From contig CAUVKI010000005.1 of NCBI GenBank assembly GCA_963552605.1, positions 16,210-80,209 on the forward strand: a stretch of 64,000 nt of DNA, in the 5' to 3' direction. The first letter of the stretch is position 1. Every line of letters starts with the position of its first letter. This document shows, piece after piece, positions 16,186 to 25,383 of this stretch. The position numbers were made by a program, and so were the translations under genes. This DNA is from CAUVKI01 sp963552605. Its GTDB lineage: Bacteria; Bacillota; Clostridia; Tissierellales; Peptoniphilaceae. The notes beneath the pieces are model-generated. The model was not told the origin of the DNA and searched no databases. It saw nothing but the letters and a program-made list of their open reading frames with translations.

Positions 16186-16215
16186 TTGACGATTGGTGAA
16201 AAAAAGGAATATAAT
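16186..16215 (+). promoter_or_regulatory. Sigma-A promoter for second LRR gene
   Basis: TTGACG at 16186-16191 and TATAAT at 16210-16215, 18-bp spacer. It is a near copy of the promoter of the first LRR gene, so the duplication included the control region. Confidence 0.8.
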
Positions 16216-16249
16216 TTGTGAGAAAAGAAAATCAAAGGAGGAAATTAAA

Positions 16250-17968
16250 TTGAAAAAGAAACGGGTTTTATTGTCGGTGCTGTTTGCGATGTGTTTTTCA
16301 GTGTTCGGTTTTTCGGCAAGAGCGGAGGAGGCGGAAGCGTTTTATTCCCATTCGCTACAATCTGCGTGGACGGACGCAAAATATTTTGAATTTGATGCAG
16401 CCACGGGAATGATTACCAAATATTCCCCGGACGGACCGAAAGATGTCGTGATCCCTGATGAGATTGGCGGAGTTTTGGTACGACACATTGGAAGGCAAGC
16501 ATTTTCTAAACTTGATATTCAAAGTGTGAAATTTCCGGAGGGATTGGAAAGTATCGAACCTTGGGCATTTTATAGTAACAAATTAAATCAGGTGGAATTT
16601 CCGGAGAGATTTACCGTTATCAAGGAAGGGTCATTTGCTAATAATAAATTGGAGCGGGTGAAGTTTCCGGACGACTTGACTACCATAGAAAATGAGGCAT
16701 TTTCTTTTAATATGCTGGAGCATATGCAGTTGCCGGAGGGTTTGACCGCCATCGGAGAAAAGGCATTTAGCAGTAATACATTAAGGGAGGTGGTGCTCCC
16801 GGAATCTTTAACCGCTATCGGAAGCAGGGCTTTTGCTTCCAATCAATTGACTCAAGTACATTTCCCCAAGGGATTGACCATAATCGAAGAAGGGGTATTT
16901 AATAGGAATCGACTGGAAAATCTGCAGCTTCCTAAGAATTTGACCACCATCGGAGATTCAGCATTTTCTAATAACGGATTGACTCATATGGAATTTCCGG
17001 AGAGCTTGACTGCCATCGGAGGCTCGGCATTTCAAGGGAATCTATTGACGGAGGTGAAGCTTTCGGAGAATATGACCACCATCGGAAGCTGGGTATTTGC
17101 CAATAATAGATTGACGGAGGTTAAGCTTCCGGAGAGATTGACCGCCATAGGAGATCGTGCATTTGCCAATAATCAACTGACTCAGATAAAGCTCCCGAGA
17201 GGTTTGACCGATATCGGTGAAGAAGCATTTTCTAATAACAGATTGACTCGTATGGAATTTCCGGGGAGCTTGACCACCATCGGAGATAGTGCATTTAGTT
17301 CAAATAAACTTACGGAGTTGGAGTTTTCAAAAGGCTTGACCACTATCGGAGCCCTTGCATTCAGGTATAATCAATTGACAAGTGTGCGGCTTCCGGAAGG
17401 ATTGACCACCATTGAAAACTTGGCATTTTACGGAAACAAATTGACACATGTGGAATTTCCGAACAGCTTGACTACCATCGGAATAGCGGCATTTCAAGAG
17501 AATCAATTGACTCAGGTGAATTTCCCGGATAGATTGACCTCCATCGGATCACGGGCATTTAGGGATAATCGATTGAAGCAAGTGCAAGTGCCTAAGGGGT
17601 GTAAGGTGGATTCGATTTCTTTTGATAGAGGAGTGAAGGTTATTCGCCGAGGATCAAAACAGATTTCTAAAGGGGAGCTTTTTGGGGAAAAGGTGATTTC
17701 CGACCCGAAATATTCTTGGACGGTGACATTTGACAGAGCTTTGGATTCATCCGCAGTGAACGCCGAAAACTTCTTTATCCAAGACGCAGAGGGAAATATC
17801 CTCAAAGATATCGAGCCTACTCTTTTGGAGGAAACTAAGGTGCGCTTTGTAAATAATGCGGCATTTGAAAAAAACAGGGATTATTATCTAGTCGTCAGAA
17901 AGGACATACAGGGAAAGGACAATACAAAGCTCAAAAAGGATATATTTTTTAAATTCCTTGTGCAGTAG
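16250..17968 (+). CDS. BspA-type leucine-rich-repeat secreted protein (paralogue 2)
   Basis: A 572-aa secreted paralogue of the preceding gene. I start at TTG 16250, which follows AAAGGAGG (16234-16241) with good spacing and places the signal peptide (LKKKRVLLSVLFAMCFSVFGF, split by the SARA cleavage region) at the N-terminus. The upstream in-frame GTG at 16193 overlaps the promoter. The N-cap and C-terminal Ig-like domain are nearly the same as paralogue 1, but about 16 LRR units are present instead of 12 (about residues 85-450). Unequal crossing over between 66-bp repeats readily explains this. No wall anchor is seen. The likely role is surface or secreted adhesion. Confidence 0.87.
   Translation: MKKKRVLLSVLFAMCFSVFGFSARAEEAEAFYSHSLQSAWTDAKYFEFDAATGMITKYSPDGPKDVVIPDEIGGVLVRHIGRQAFSKLDIQSVKFPEGLESIEPWAFYSNKLNQVEFPERFTVIKEGSFANNKLERVKFPDDLTTIENEAFSFNMLEHMQLPEGLTAIGEKAFSSNTLREVVLPESLTAIGSRAFASNQLTQVHFPKGLTIIEEGVFNRNRLENLQLPKNLTTIGDSAFSNNGLTHMEFPESLTAIGGSAFQGNLLTEVKLSENMTTIGSWVFANNRLTEVKLPERLTAIGDRAFANNQLTQIKLPRGLTDIGEEAFSNNRLTRMEFPGSLTTIGDSAFSSNKLTELEFSKGLTTIGALAFRYNQLTSVRLPEGLTTIENLAFYGNKLTHVEFPNSLTTIGIAAFQENQLTQVNFPDRLTSIGSRAFRDNRLKQVQVPKGCKVDSISFDRGVKVIRRGSKQISKGELFGEKVISDPKYSWTVTFDRALDSSAVNAENFFIQDAEGNILKDIEPTLLEETKVRFVNNAAFEKNRDYYLVVRKDIQGKDNTKLKKDIFFKFLVQ
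16515..17580 (+). repeat. 66-bp tandem coding repeats, LRR gene 2
   Basis: About 16 diverged copies of the same 22-codon unit as in the upstream paralogue. Confidence 0.85.
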
Positions 17969-17993
17969 TTAAAGACATATATAGATAAAAGGG

Positions 17994-18014
17994 CAGCCGC
18001 TTGGCTGTTTTTTT
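17994..18014 (+). terminator. Intrinsic terminator after LRR gene 2
   Basis: CAGCC (17994-17998), loop GCTT, GGCTG (18003-18007), then seven T. Confidence 0.85.
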
Positions 18015-18040
18015 ATTGCTCTTTTATGCAGGTGTTTTTG

Positions 18041-18049
18041 TGATATAAT
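18041..18049 (+). promoter_or_regulatory. Extended -10 promoter for the pcrA operon
   Basis: TG-A-TATAAT (TATAAT at 18044-18049) lies about 30 bp before pcrA. No good -35 is seen at 17 bp; the extended -10 probably compensates. Confidence 0.65.
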
Positions 18050-18078
18050 TGTTGGGTCGTAAAAGAAAGGTGGTTTGT

Positions 18079-20226
18079 ATGCTTGAGGACTTAAACGAAA
18101 AACAAAAAGAGGCTGTGCTCTCCACCGAGGGGGCGGTCTTGGTTCTTGCGGGTGCGGGAAGCGGAAAGACAAAGGTCATTACGGAAAAAATTGCGCTGCT
18201 GATAAAAGAGAAAAAAATTTCTCCCACAAATGTAATGGCAATAACCTTTACCAACAAAGCCGCAAAAGAGATGAAAGACAGAGCGGAAAAAATGATCGGA
18301 GCGGAAATCAGAGATATGTGGATTGGCACTTTTCATAAAATTGCCGTCAGAATACTCAGAAGAGATATTGAAAAAATCGGCTATCTCAAAAATTTTACAA
18401 TATATGACAGAGCGGATCAGCTCTCCCTCGTGAGAGAAGCTGTTAAAGCACTTGAAATAGATAAATCCTCCTTTAAAGAGGCTGCACTTCTCTCGATTAT
18501 AAGCAGAGAAAAATCCGCCGGCATATCTCCCGCCGAGTTTCAAGATCTCAATAGAAGTTCACCGGCTATGGGTAAGATAGGTCTTATCTATGAATACTAT
18601 GAAAATCATTTACATTCAAACAACGCCTTGGATTTTGACGATCTTCTGATAAAAATGGTTGAGCTTTTCAAAAAAGAACCTGAAGTGCTTGAGTATTACG
18701 GGAAAAAGTTTAAATATATCTTTGTGGACGAGTATCAGGATACCAACCTAATTCAATATCAATTTATAAAACTTTTGTCATCGTTTCATAATAACCTCAC
18801 TGCGGTGGGAGATGCGGATCAATCCATCTATGCTTTTCGAGGAGCTGATATTTCAAATATTTTAAATTTCAAAAAGGATTTCAAAAACGCTTTGGTAATT
18901 AAGCTTGAACAAAATTACCGTTCCACAAAAAACATACTGAATGCCGCCAACTCAGTCATAAAAAATAATCAGGAACGATTGAAAAAAAATCTTTGGACTT
19001 CAAAAGAAATCGGTGCTCCCGTAATCTACAAGGAATTGATGGACGATTATGAAGAAGCCGATTTTGTTGCATGTGAGATATTAAACCTCATGGAAGAGGG
19101 ATATTCTATGGAGGATATAGCGATACTGTACCGCACAAACTCCCAGTCCAGAATATTTGAAGAACACTTTATGAAACATCAAATTCCCTATAAGATTTTC
19201 GGAGGGCTGAAGTTCTACGATAGAAAAGAAGTAAAGGATTTAATTTCTTATTTGAAACTCATAGTAAATCCTCGGGACAATGCGGCGTTTAAGAGGGTGG
19301 TCAACGAGCCTAAACGAGGCATCGGAGATAAGGCTCTGGAAAAGCTCTCAACTTTAAGCGAAGAATATGACCAAAGCCTTATGGAAGCTTTATATAACCC
19401 CGAAGTTATTTCAAAATTCCCCAAAAAAAGCTCGGATTCGCTTTTGAAATTTTGCTCTCTTATGGAAACCTTGAGTGAACGCTCATTGGAGCTTTCTATG
19501 TGCGATTTCATAAGGGAACTGTTGGAACTTAGCGGAATGCTGCCGGAGCTTAGAAAAGACGGTTCAATTGAAGCAAAAAGCCGAATAGAAAATCTGGAGG
19601 AATTTGTCTCCGCAGCAGTGGATTATGAAGAACAAAATCCTGAGGGTACTTTGGACGACTTTGTGGCAGGGCTTTCCCTTATGACCGACGGCGACAAAAC
19701 TGACGACGCAGGTCAAAAAATCACCCTTATGACCATACACGGAGCTAAGGGTTTGGAATTCCCTGCAGTGTTTGTGGTGGGAATGGAGGAGGGGCTCTTT
19801 CCCTCAAAGATGTCCATAGATAAGGACGAGGTGGAAGAGGAGAGGAGACTTTGCTATGTGGCATTGACTCGAGCGGAAAAAAAACTTTTTCTCACCTCCG
19901 CCAATTTAAGAACTATGTACGGAGAAACCCGATACACCTCGAAATCACGCTTTATAGAGGAAATGGAAGACGTGATTTCAAAACCTAAGGTAGTGTTTTC
20001 AGAAAAAATCCGAAAAGAGGAACAGCCTAAAAAAATCGCCAAGGAAACCGAAAAATATGAAGCGGAAACTTTTTCCTTGGGAGATAAGGTGCTTCATAAA
20101 CAGTTCGGAGAAGGAAGGATAGTTCAAATCAAACCTAAGGGTTCGGATAATGAACTGGTTATAAGTTTTGATGAAAAGGGATTAAAAAAAGTTCTGCAAT
20201 CTCTTGCAAAGATAAAAAAGCTATGA
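18079..20226 (+). CDS. pcrA: ATP-dependent DNA helicase PcrA (UvrD/Rep family)
   Basis: A 3'-5' superfamily-1 helicase for repair and replication-fork maintenance. It has 715 aa from the ATG at 18079 after AAAGGTGG. Motifs: Q-motif region LNEKQKEAV; Walker A GAGSGKT (25-31); VDEYQDTN (II); GDADQSIYAFRG (III); EQNYRST (IV); TIHGAKGLEFPAVF (V); YVALTRAEK (VI). The C-terminal GDKVLHKQFGEG segment is the PcrA Tudor-like RNA-polymerase-binding domain. The stop overlaps the ligA start as ATGA. pcrA-ligA is a standard Bacillota pair. Confidence 0.97.
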   Translation: MLEDLNEKQKEAVLSTEGAVLVLAGAGSGKTKVITEKIALLIKEKKISPTNVMAITFTNKAAKEMKDRAEKMIGAEIRDMWIGTFHKIAVRILRRDIEKIGYLKNFTIYDRADQLSLVREAVKALEIDKSSFKEAALLSIISREKSAGISPAEFQDLNRSSPAMGKIGLIYEYYENHLHSNNALDFDDLLIKMVELFKKEPEVLEYYGKKFKYIFVDEYQDTNLIQYQFIKLLSSFHNNLTAVGDADQSIYAFRGADISNILNFKKDFKNALVIKLEQNYRSTKNILNAANSVIKNNQERLKKNLWTSKEIGAPVIYKELMDDYEEADFVACEILNLMEEGYSMEDIAILYRTNSQSRIFEEHFMKHQIPYKIFGGLKFYDRKEVKDLISYLKLIVNPRDNAAFKRVVNEPKRGIGDKALEKLSTLSEEYDQSLMEALYNPEVISKFPKKSSDSLLKFCSLMETLSERSLELSMCDFIRELLELSGMLPELRKDGSIEAKSRIENLEEFVSAAVDYEEQNPEGTLDDFVAGLSLMTDGDKTDDAGQKITLMTIHGAKGLEFPAVFVVGMEEGLFPSKMSIDKDEVEEERRLCYVALTRAEKKLFLTSANLRTMYGETRYTSKSRFIEEMEDVISKPKVVFSEKIRKEEQPKKIAKETEKYEAETFSLGDKVLHKQFGEGRIVQIKPKGSDNELVISFDEKGLKKVLQSLAKIKKL

Positions 20227-22223
20227 AAGATAAACGAATAAGAGAATTGGTAGCCCTCCTTAATGAATACTCAAGGGCTTATTACACTTTCGATAACCCC
20301 AAAGTCGAGGATTGGGAATATGACAGGCTCTATGAAGAATTAAAGAGACTGGAAGTTGAAACGGGAACAATTTTAAGGGACTCTCCCACCAATCGCATAG
20401 GAGGGGAGATACTCGAAAAGTTTGAAAAGGTTATCCATAAAAATTCCCTTTGGAGTATGGATAAACGGAGAAATTTCGATGACTTAAGAGATTGGGACAG
20501 AAAAAATAAAAAAACTCTCTCGGATTTTTCCGAAAAGAACGGAGAAAAACTCCCTCCGCTTGACTATGTGCTGGAATACAAATTTGACGGACTTACGGTG
20601 AACCTTTCCTATGAGGACGGATTTTTGGTTCAAGCCGCAACAAGAGGAAACGGAATAACGGGGGAAAAGATTACGGCGCAGATTAAGACCGTTCCGAATA
20701 TTCCCCTGTCTGTAAGTTTCAAAAATTCTTTGGAAATCCAAGGAGAAGGGATAATGCCTCTCTCCTCGCTTGAAAACTATAATCGAACCCATGAAGAAAA
20801 ACTGAAGAACGCAAGAAATGCCGCCGCAGGAGCATTAAGAAACCTCGACCCGAAAATTGCCAAGGAAAGAGGACTTAGAGTTTATGCTTACAACATAGGC
20901 TATTACGAAGGTTTGAATTTTGAAACTCACTGGGAAAGCTTAAACTTTCTTAGAGAGAATAATATTCCCACCTTTCCCTATGCCAAAAAATTTTCGGACT
21001 TTGAGGAACTTCTTTTGGAAATCGAAAGGCAAGGAGAAGAAAGACATAAGTTGGACGTGCTTACCGACGGAATGTGCATTAAGATAAATTCTCTAAGACT
21101 TAGGGAAATTTTGGGATATACAAATAAATTCCCGCGCTGGGCGATGGCATATAAATACGAAGCCGAAGAGGTAATAACCGAACTTTCGGAAGTGGTTTGG
21201 AATGTCGGACGAAGCGCAAGACTTACTCCTTCGGCGATCCTTAAACCCATAGATATTTCGGGAGCCACCGTAAGCCGTGCCACTTTGAATAATTATGACG
21301 ATATACTAAGAAAAGGACTAAGACTTAAGAGTGATGTCATAGTTAGAAGAAGTAATGAAGTAATTCCTGAAGTTTTGGGAACGATCCCTACAGAGCGTGA
21401 AACCTTTGAGATAGAAAAGCCCTCGGTATGCCCTTCGTGCGGGTCTGAATTGGTAGAGGAGGGGGCTAATTTATTCTGCCCCAATTCGCTGGGCTGTAAG
21501 CCCCAACTGGTTATGAGAACGGTTCATTTCGCCTCAAGAGCCGCAATGAATATTGAGGGTTTCAGTGAAAAGACGGCTCAACTTCTTATGGAGCACGAGT
21601 TGTTATCCGATGTGTCGGATCTATATAAGCTCACCGAGGAAAATCTTCTAAAACTTCCTTCATTCAAGAAAAAGAAAACCGAAAATCTTCTCAATGCCAT
21701 AGAAAAAAGTAAAAATCCCTCTCTTTCCGCTTTTATATATGCGGTGGGGATAAGAAATGTGGGGATTGCCACAGCAAGAGCCCTTTGTGAAAAATTCAAA
21801 TCTTGGGAGGAGCTTTCAAAAAAGAGTGCTGAAGAACTCACCGAAGTACAGGATATAGGGGAAGTTATGGCTTTTGATATCGTGAATTTCTTCAGAGATG
21901 AAAGAGTTCAAAAGGTGATTTCGGAATTGTTTTCTTTGGGTGTGAAAATCCGTCAAGAGAGCTATGAAAAACTTCCGGAAACCTTTTTTACGGGAAAAAG
22001 CGTGGTGATAAGCGGCACTTTCAAGAGTATGAAACGGGAAGAAATGGAAAGCACTGTGAGAAATATGGGGGGAAGGACTTCAAGTTCGGTGAGCAAAAAG
22101 ACCGATTTTTTGATTTTCGGAGAGAATGCCGGTTCAAAGTATAATAAGGCGATTGAGCTTGGAATTAAGATGATAGATGAAATCGAATGGGAAAAAATAG
22201 TGAAAGGAGAAAACCATGGATAA
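20223..22223 (+). CDS. ligA: NAD+-dependent DNA ligase LigA
   Basis: Seals nicks at Okazaki fragments and in repair, using NAD+. It has 666 aa in the usual order: Ia domain with YxxD-type NAD binding (AYYTFDNPKVEDWEYD), adenylation domain with Lys120 in EYKFDG, OB domain, a Cys4 zinc finger (CPSC...CPNSLGC, about residues 405-425), helix-hairpin-helix repeats, and a C-terminal BRCT domain (GKSVVISGTF... from about 590). It is translationally coupled to pcrA by a 4-nt overlap, and gatC starts 8 nt before its stop. Confidence 0.97.
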   Translation: MKDKRIRELVALLNEYSRAYYTFDNPKVEDWEYDRLYEELKRLEVETGTILRDSPTNRIGGEILEKFEKVIHKNSLWSMDKRRNFDDLRDWDRKNKKTLSDFSEKNGEKLPPLDYVLEYKFDGLTVNLSYEDGFLVQAATRGNGITGEKITAQIKTVPNIPLSVSFKNSLEIQGEGIMPLSSLENYNRTHEEKLKNARNAAAGALRNLDPKIAKERGLRVYAYNIGYYEGLNFETHWESLNFLRENNIPTFPYAKKFSDFEELLLEIERQGEERHKLDVLTDGMCIKINSLRLREILGYTNKFPRWAMAYKYEAEEVITELSEVVWNVGRSARLTPSAILKPIDISGATVSRATLNNYDDILRKGLRLKSDVIVRRSNEVIPEVLGTIPTERETFEIEKPSVCPSCGSELVEEGANLFCPNSLGCKPQLVMRTVHFASRAAMNIEGFSEKTAQLLMEHELLSDVSDLYKLTEENLLKLPSFKKKKTENLLNAIEKSKNPSLSAFIYAVGIRNVGIATARALCEKFKSWEELSKKSAEELTEVQDIGEVMAFDIVNFFRDERVQKVISELFSLGVKIRQESYEKLPETFFTGKSVVISGTFKSMKREEMESTVRNMGGRTSSSVSKKTDFLIFGENAGSKYNKAIELGIKMIDEIEWEKIVKGENHG

Positions 22224-22506
22224 GGAAACCTTGGAGGAGTTGGCGGAGCTTTCACGAATTGCGCTTGACCCCTTGGAAGTTCCAAAAACTTTGGAAAAAA
22301 TTACGGAGGTTGAACGCTATGTTGAAATGCTTACGAAGCTTGAACTTTTGGAAGTGGATCCGACGATTTGGCTTGAAGAAGCCCCGATGGAGCTTAGGGA
22401 GGATTCGCCGAAAGAAAGTATGGAAAAAAAGAATGCGATGAAAAATGCTCCCAAGGAGGCATATGGATATTTCGCACTCAACAATATGATGGAGTATGGA
22501 GGATAA
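22216..22506 (+). CDS. gatC: Asp-tRNA(Asn)/Glu-tRNA(Gln) amidotransferase subunit C
   Basis: A small structural subunit that wraps GatA and GatB. It has 96 aa starting at the ATG at 22216 after AAAGGAGA. The N-terminal LAELSRIALDP helix and the middle LLEVDP region fit the family; the central motif APMELREDSP corresponds to the usual plRxDe block. It overlaps ligA at its 5' end and the gatA start region at its 3' end. With gatA and gatB it supplies Gln-tRNA (and/or Asn-tRNA), implying that glutaminyl-tRNA is made indirectly. Confidence 0.92.
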   Translation: MDKETLEELAELSRIALDPLEVPKTLEKITEVERYVEMLTKLELLEVDPTIWLEEAPMELREDSPKESMEKKNAMKNAPKEAYGYFALNNMMEYGG

Positions 22507-22507
22507 T

Positions 22508-23959
22508 ATGGAAATAACAGAGCTTTCAGTGGTGGAGCTTAACCGATTATTTCTGGACAAAAAGCTCTCCGCAGTTGAAATTTCAGAAGCGTATAGGAAA
22601 AATATAGAAAAAAAAGAACCTGAAATCAATGCTTATATTTCCGAGAACGAAGAAGCTTTAAACCTCGCAAAGGCTTTGGATAAAAAAATGGCGGACGGAG
22701 AAGAACTCGGAGAGTTGGCAGGAGTGCCCTATGGTGCAAAAGACAATATTATGACATCGGGGCTAAGAACCACATGTGCTTCAAAAATGCTTGAAAATTT
22801 TGTACCGACCTATGATGCAAATGTAATCTCACTCCTGAAAAAAGAAGATGCAATTTTGCTTGGAAAGAATAATATGGACGAATTTGCGGTGGGAGGTTCA
22901 ACGGAGACTTCTTATTTCGGAATTACAAAAAACCCCTTGGATCTTTTGAGAGTTCCGGGAGGTTCTTCGGGAGGTTCCGCAGCTGCGGTTGCTGCGAGAG
23001 AAGCTGCTTTCACTCTCGGAACGGACACGGGCGGTTCAATTCGTCAACCGGCGTCCTTTTGCGGGGTGGTGGGAATAAAACCCACTTACGGTGCGGTTTC
23101 AAGATATGGAGTTCAGTCCATGTCACATTCTCTGGATCAGGTCGGAACGCTCGCAAGAGATGTGAGAGATGCTTTTTATGCACTCAGAGCCATTGCGAAA
23201 AAAGATGAGCGGGACGGGCAATCAAGACATCTCGATTGCGAAGAGGATTTTAAAAAACCGATAGCAGAATACCTCGAAAGAGCTGGGAAGAAAATGCGGG
23301 GAGTAAGGATTGCAAAGCCCAAGGAATTTTTTTCAAAGGGAATAACTAAAGAGGTCAGAGAAAAAATAGAGAATGCCATTTTGAAGCTTGAAAAGTCGGG
23401 TGCGGTAATTGAAGAGGTGGAGCTTAAGCATTTGGAATACACCCTCCCCGCTTATTATGCGATAGCTCAATCGGAACTTTCCTCAAATCTTGCAAGATTT
23501 GACGGGGTAAGACTCGGATATCGCACAGACAGCTATGAAACAATGGCTGATATGATGAAAAAGACCCGTGCCGAGGGGTTCGGAGATGAGGTTAAAAGAA
23601 GAATTCTTCTTGGAACTTACTGCACCAGAGGCGGCTTTGAAAAAAGTTATTACAGAAAAGCCCTAAAGGCTCGCACCCTCCTGATAAGAGATTTCAAAAA
23701 AGTATTTGAAAAATATGATTATATAATCGCTCCGACAGTTCCCACGCTGCCCTTCGTGCTGGGAGAGCGAACAAACGACCCCATAGAGATGTATCTTTCC
23801 GATGTGTATACGGTTCCTGTAAATTTAGCGGGAATTTGTGCAGTAAGCGTTCCTGTGGGGAAAGTGGGAGAACTCTCCGTGGGCTGTCAGCTTATGGCGG
23901 ATCGTTTTAAGGATTATACTCTCTTTGATGCGGCAATGGCGCTGGAAGGAGCAATATGA
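22508..23959 (+). CDS. gatA: Asp-tRNA(Asn)/Glu-tRNA(Gln) amidotransferase subunit A
   Basis: The glutaminase subunit of the amidotransferase, releasing ammonia for transamidation. It has the amidase-signature fold with Lys in VPYGAKDN and the Ser-cisSer pair in GGSSGGSAAA and DTGGSIRQPA. I start at the ATG at 22508 because GGAGGA (22498-22503) directly precedes it, giving 483 aa; an in-frame ATG at 22496 lacks a good ribosome site. Length and motif spacing are normal. The stop overlaps the gatB start. Confidence 0.95.
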   Translation: MEITELSVVELNRLFLDKKLSAVEISEAYRKNIEKKEPEINAYISENEEALNLAKALDKKMADGEELGELAGVPYGAKDNIMTSGLRTTCASKMLENFVPTYDANVISLLKKEDAILLGKNNMDEFAVGGSTETSYFGITKNPLDLLRVPGGSSGGSAAAVAAREAAFTLGTDTGGSIRQPASFCGVVGIKPTYGAVSRYGVQSMSHSLDQVGTLARDVRDAFYALRAIAKKDERDGQSRHLDCEEDFKKPIAEYLERAGKKMRGVRIAKPKEFFSKGITKEVREKIENAILKLEKSGAVIEEVELKHLEYTLPAYYAIAQSELSSNLARFDGVRLGYRTDSYETMADMMKKTRAEGFGDEVKRRILLGTYCTRGGFEKSYYRKALKARTLLIRDFKKVFEKYDYIIAPTVPTLPFVLGERTNDPIEMYLSDVYTVPVNLAGICAVSVPVGKVGELSVGCQLMADRFKDYTLFDAAMALEGAI

Positions 23960-25383
23960 TGTATGAAACAATAGTGGGACTTGAAATTCACAGTGAGCTT
24001 TTGACCGAATCAAAGATGTATTGCTCGTGCAAAAACGAGTTCGGACTTGAGCCCAACACAAACTGCTGTCCGATTTGTATGGGAATGCCCGGCACTCTCC
24101 CGAGGGTGAACAAAAGAGCCGTGGAATTTGCGATAAGAGCGGGACTTGCTCTAAACTGCAAAATTTCACAGCACACGAGAATGGACAGAAAAAACTATTA
24201 CTATCCCGATTTGGTTAAAGGCTACCAAATCACGCAAGATGAAACTCCCATATGCGAGGGAGGATATATAGAGATAGAAACAAAAAACGGTGCAAAAAAA
24301 ATTCATCTTGAACGCATACACATTGAAGAAGATACGGGAAAATCCACTCACCTTGGAGATGAGAGTCTTTTGGATTATAACCGCTGCGGAGTTCCTCTGA
24401 TAGAAATAGTTACGAAGCCGGAAATTTCCACTTCCGAAGAAGCAAGGCTTTTTATGGAAAGCCTTAGGAGCATATTGAAATATATCGGAGTGTCCGACGG
24501 AAAAATGGAAGAGGGTTCTTTGCGATGTGATGTGAATATCAATGTAAAGGATTTAAGTGCCGGAACAAAAACGGCTATCACGGAAGTGAAAAACTTAGGC
24601 TCGTTTCGTGCAGTCGTGAGGGCAATGGAGTATGAAAAAAACCGCCACGAAGCTCTTTTAAAAAATCAGCAGACGGGGGAGAGGGAGACCCGACGCTGGG
24701 ACGAAGTGAACGGAGAAACGATAGTGATGAGAAAAAAAGTTACCGCCACGGACTATCGTTATGTTCCCGAAAGTGATCTGCTTTCTCTCTTTGTGCCGAA
24801 GGAATGGATAGAGGAGATAAAAAACTCTCTCCCCGAACTTCCGGCGGCAAAAAAAGAAAGATTTATAAAAGACTTCTCCCTCTCCGCATATGATGCGGGA
24901 GTGCTTTCCGCTTCAAAGGAGTTATCCGAATTCTATGAGAAAACTCTTTCCCTCACAAAAGATGCAAAACTCACTGCAAATTGGATTTCGGGCGAAGTGC
25001 TTAGGATTTTGGGAGAACAGGAAAAGGATATAACAAAACTCTCCATCACCCCGGAAACTCTTGCGGAGCTTCTTTACTTCGTAAAGACTTCAGAGATAAA
25101 TAATAACACGGCAAAAAAGGTGCTGCGCGAGATGTCGATCTCCGGAAAAAGTGCAAAGGAGATAATAAAGGAACAAGGTTTATCACAGGTTTCCGATGAA
25201 ACGGCAATAAGAGAAGTTATATCGGAGGTGCTTAAGGAAAATCCCAAGTCCATTGAGGACTACAAGAACGGAAAAGATAGAGCCTTAGGTTTTCTGATAG
25301 GAAAGGTTATGAAGCAAAGCAAAGGCAAAGCCAATCCCAAATTGGTCAATGAGTTTATGACGGAGATGTTGGAGCAAATATGA
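23956..25383 (+). CDS. gatB: Asp-tRNA(Asn)/Glu-tRNA(Gln) amidotransferase subunit B
   Basis: The kinase and transamidase subunit that activates the misacylated tRNA. It has 475 aa. The N-terminal block YETIVGLEIHSEL and the zinc ligands (CSC...CCPICMGMPG) are clear, followed by the conserved MDRKNYYYPDLVKGYQITQ and the EEGSLRCDVN block. The C-terminal tail (from about 330) is the YqeY-like tRNA-binding domain. Two adjacent ATGs (23956 and 23959) are possible starts; the first overlaps gatA as ATGA. The stop overlaps the amidase start. Confidence 0.96.
   Translation: MMYETIVGLEIHSELLTESKMYCSCKNEFGLEPNTNCCPICMGMPGTLPRVNKRAVEFAIRAGLALNCKISQHTRMDRKNYYYPDLVKGYQITQDETPICEGGYIEIETKNGAKKIHLERIHIEEDTGKSTHLGDESLLDYNRCGVPLIEIVTKPEISTSEEARLFMESLRSILKYIGVSDGKMEEGSLRCDVNINVKDLSAGTKTAITEVKNLGSFRAVVRAMEYEKNRHEALLKNQQTGERETRRWDEVNGETIVMRKKVTATDYRYVPESDLLSLFVPKEWIEEIKNSLPELPAAKKERFIKDFSLSAYDAGVLSASKELSEFYEKTLSLTKDAKLTANWISGEVLRILGEQEKDITKLSITPETLAELLYFVKTSEINNNTAKKVLREMSISGKSAKEIIKEQGLSQVSDETAIREVISEVLKENPKSIEDYKNGKDRALGFLIGKVMKQSKGKANPKLVNEFMTEMLEQI

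Noticed and set aside
14955..17580. Regular 66-bp repeats considered as a CRISPR array
   Set aside because: Units are contiguous coding LRRs without unique spacers.
22496..22507. ATG at 22496 as the gatA start
   Set aside because: GGAGGA at 22498-22503 lies after it and serves the ATG at 22508.
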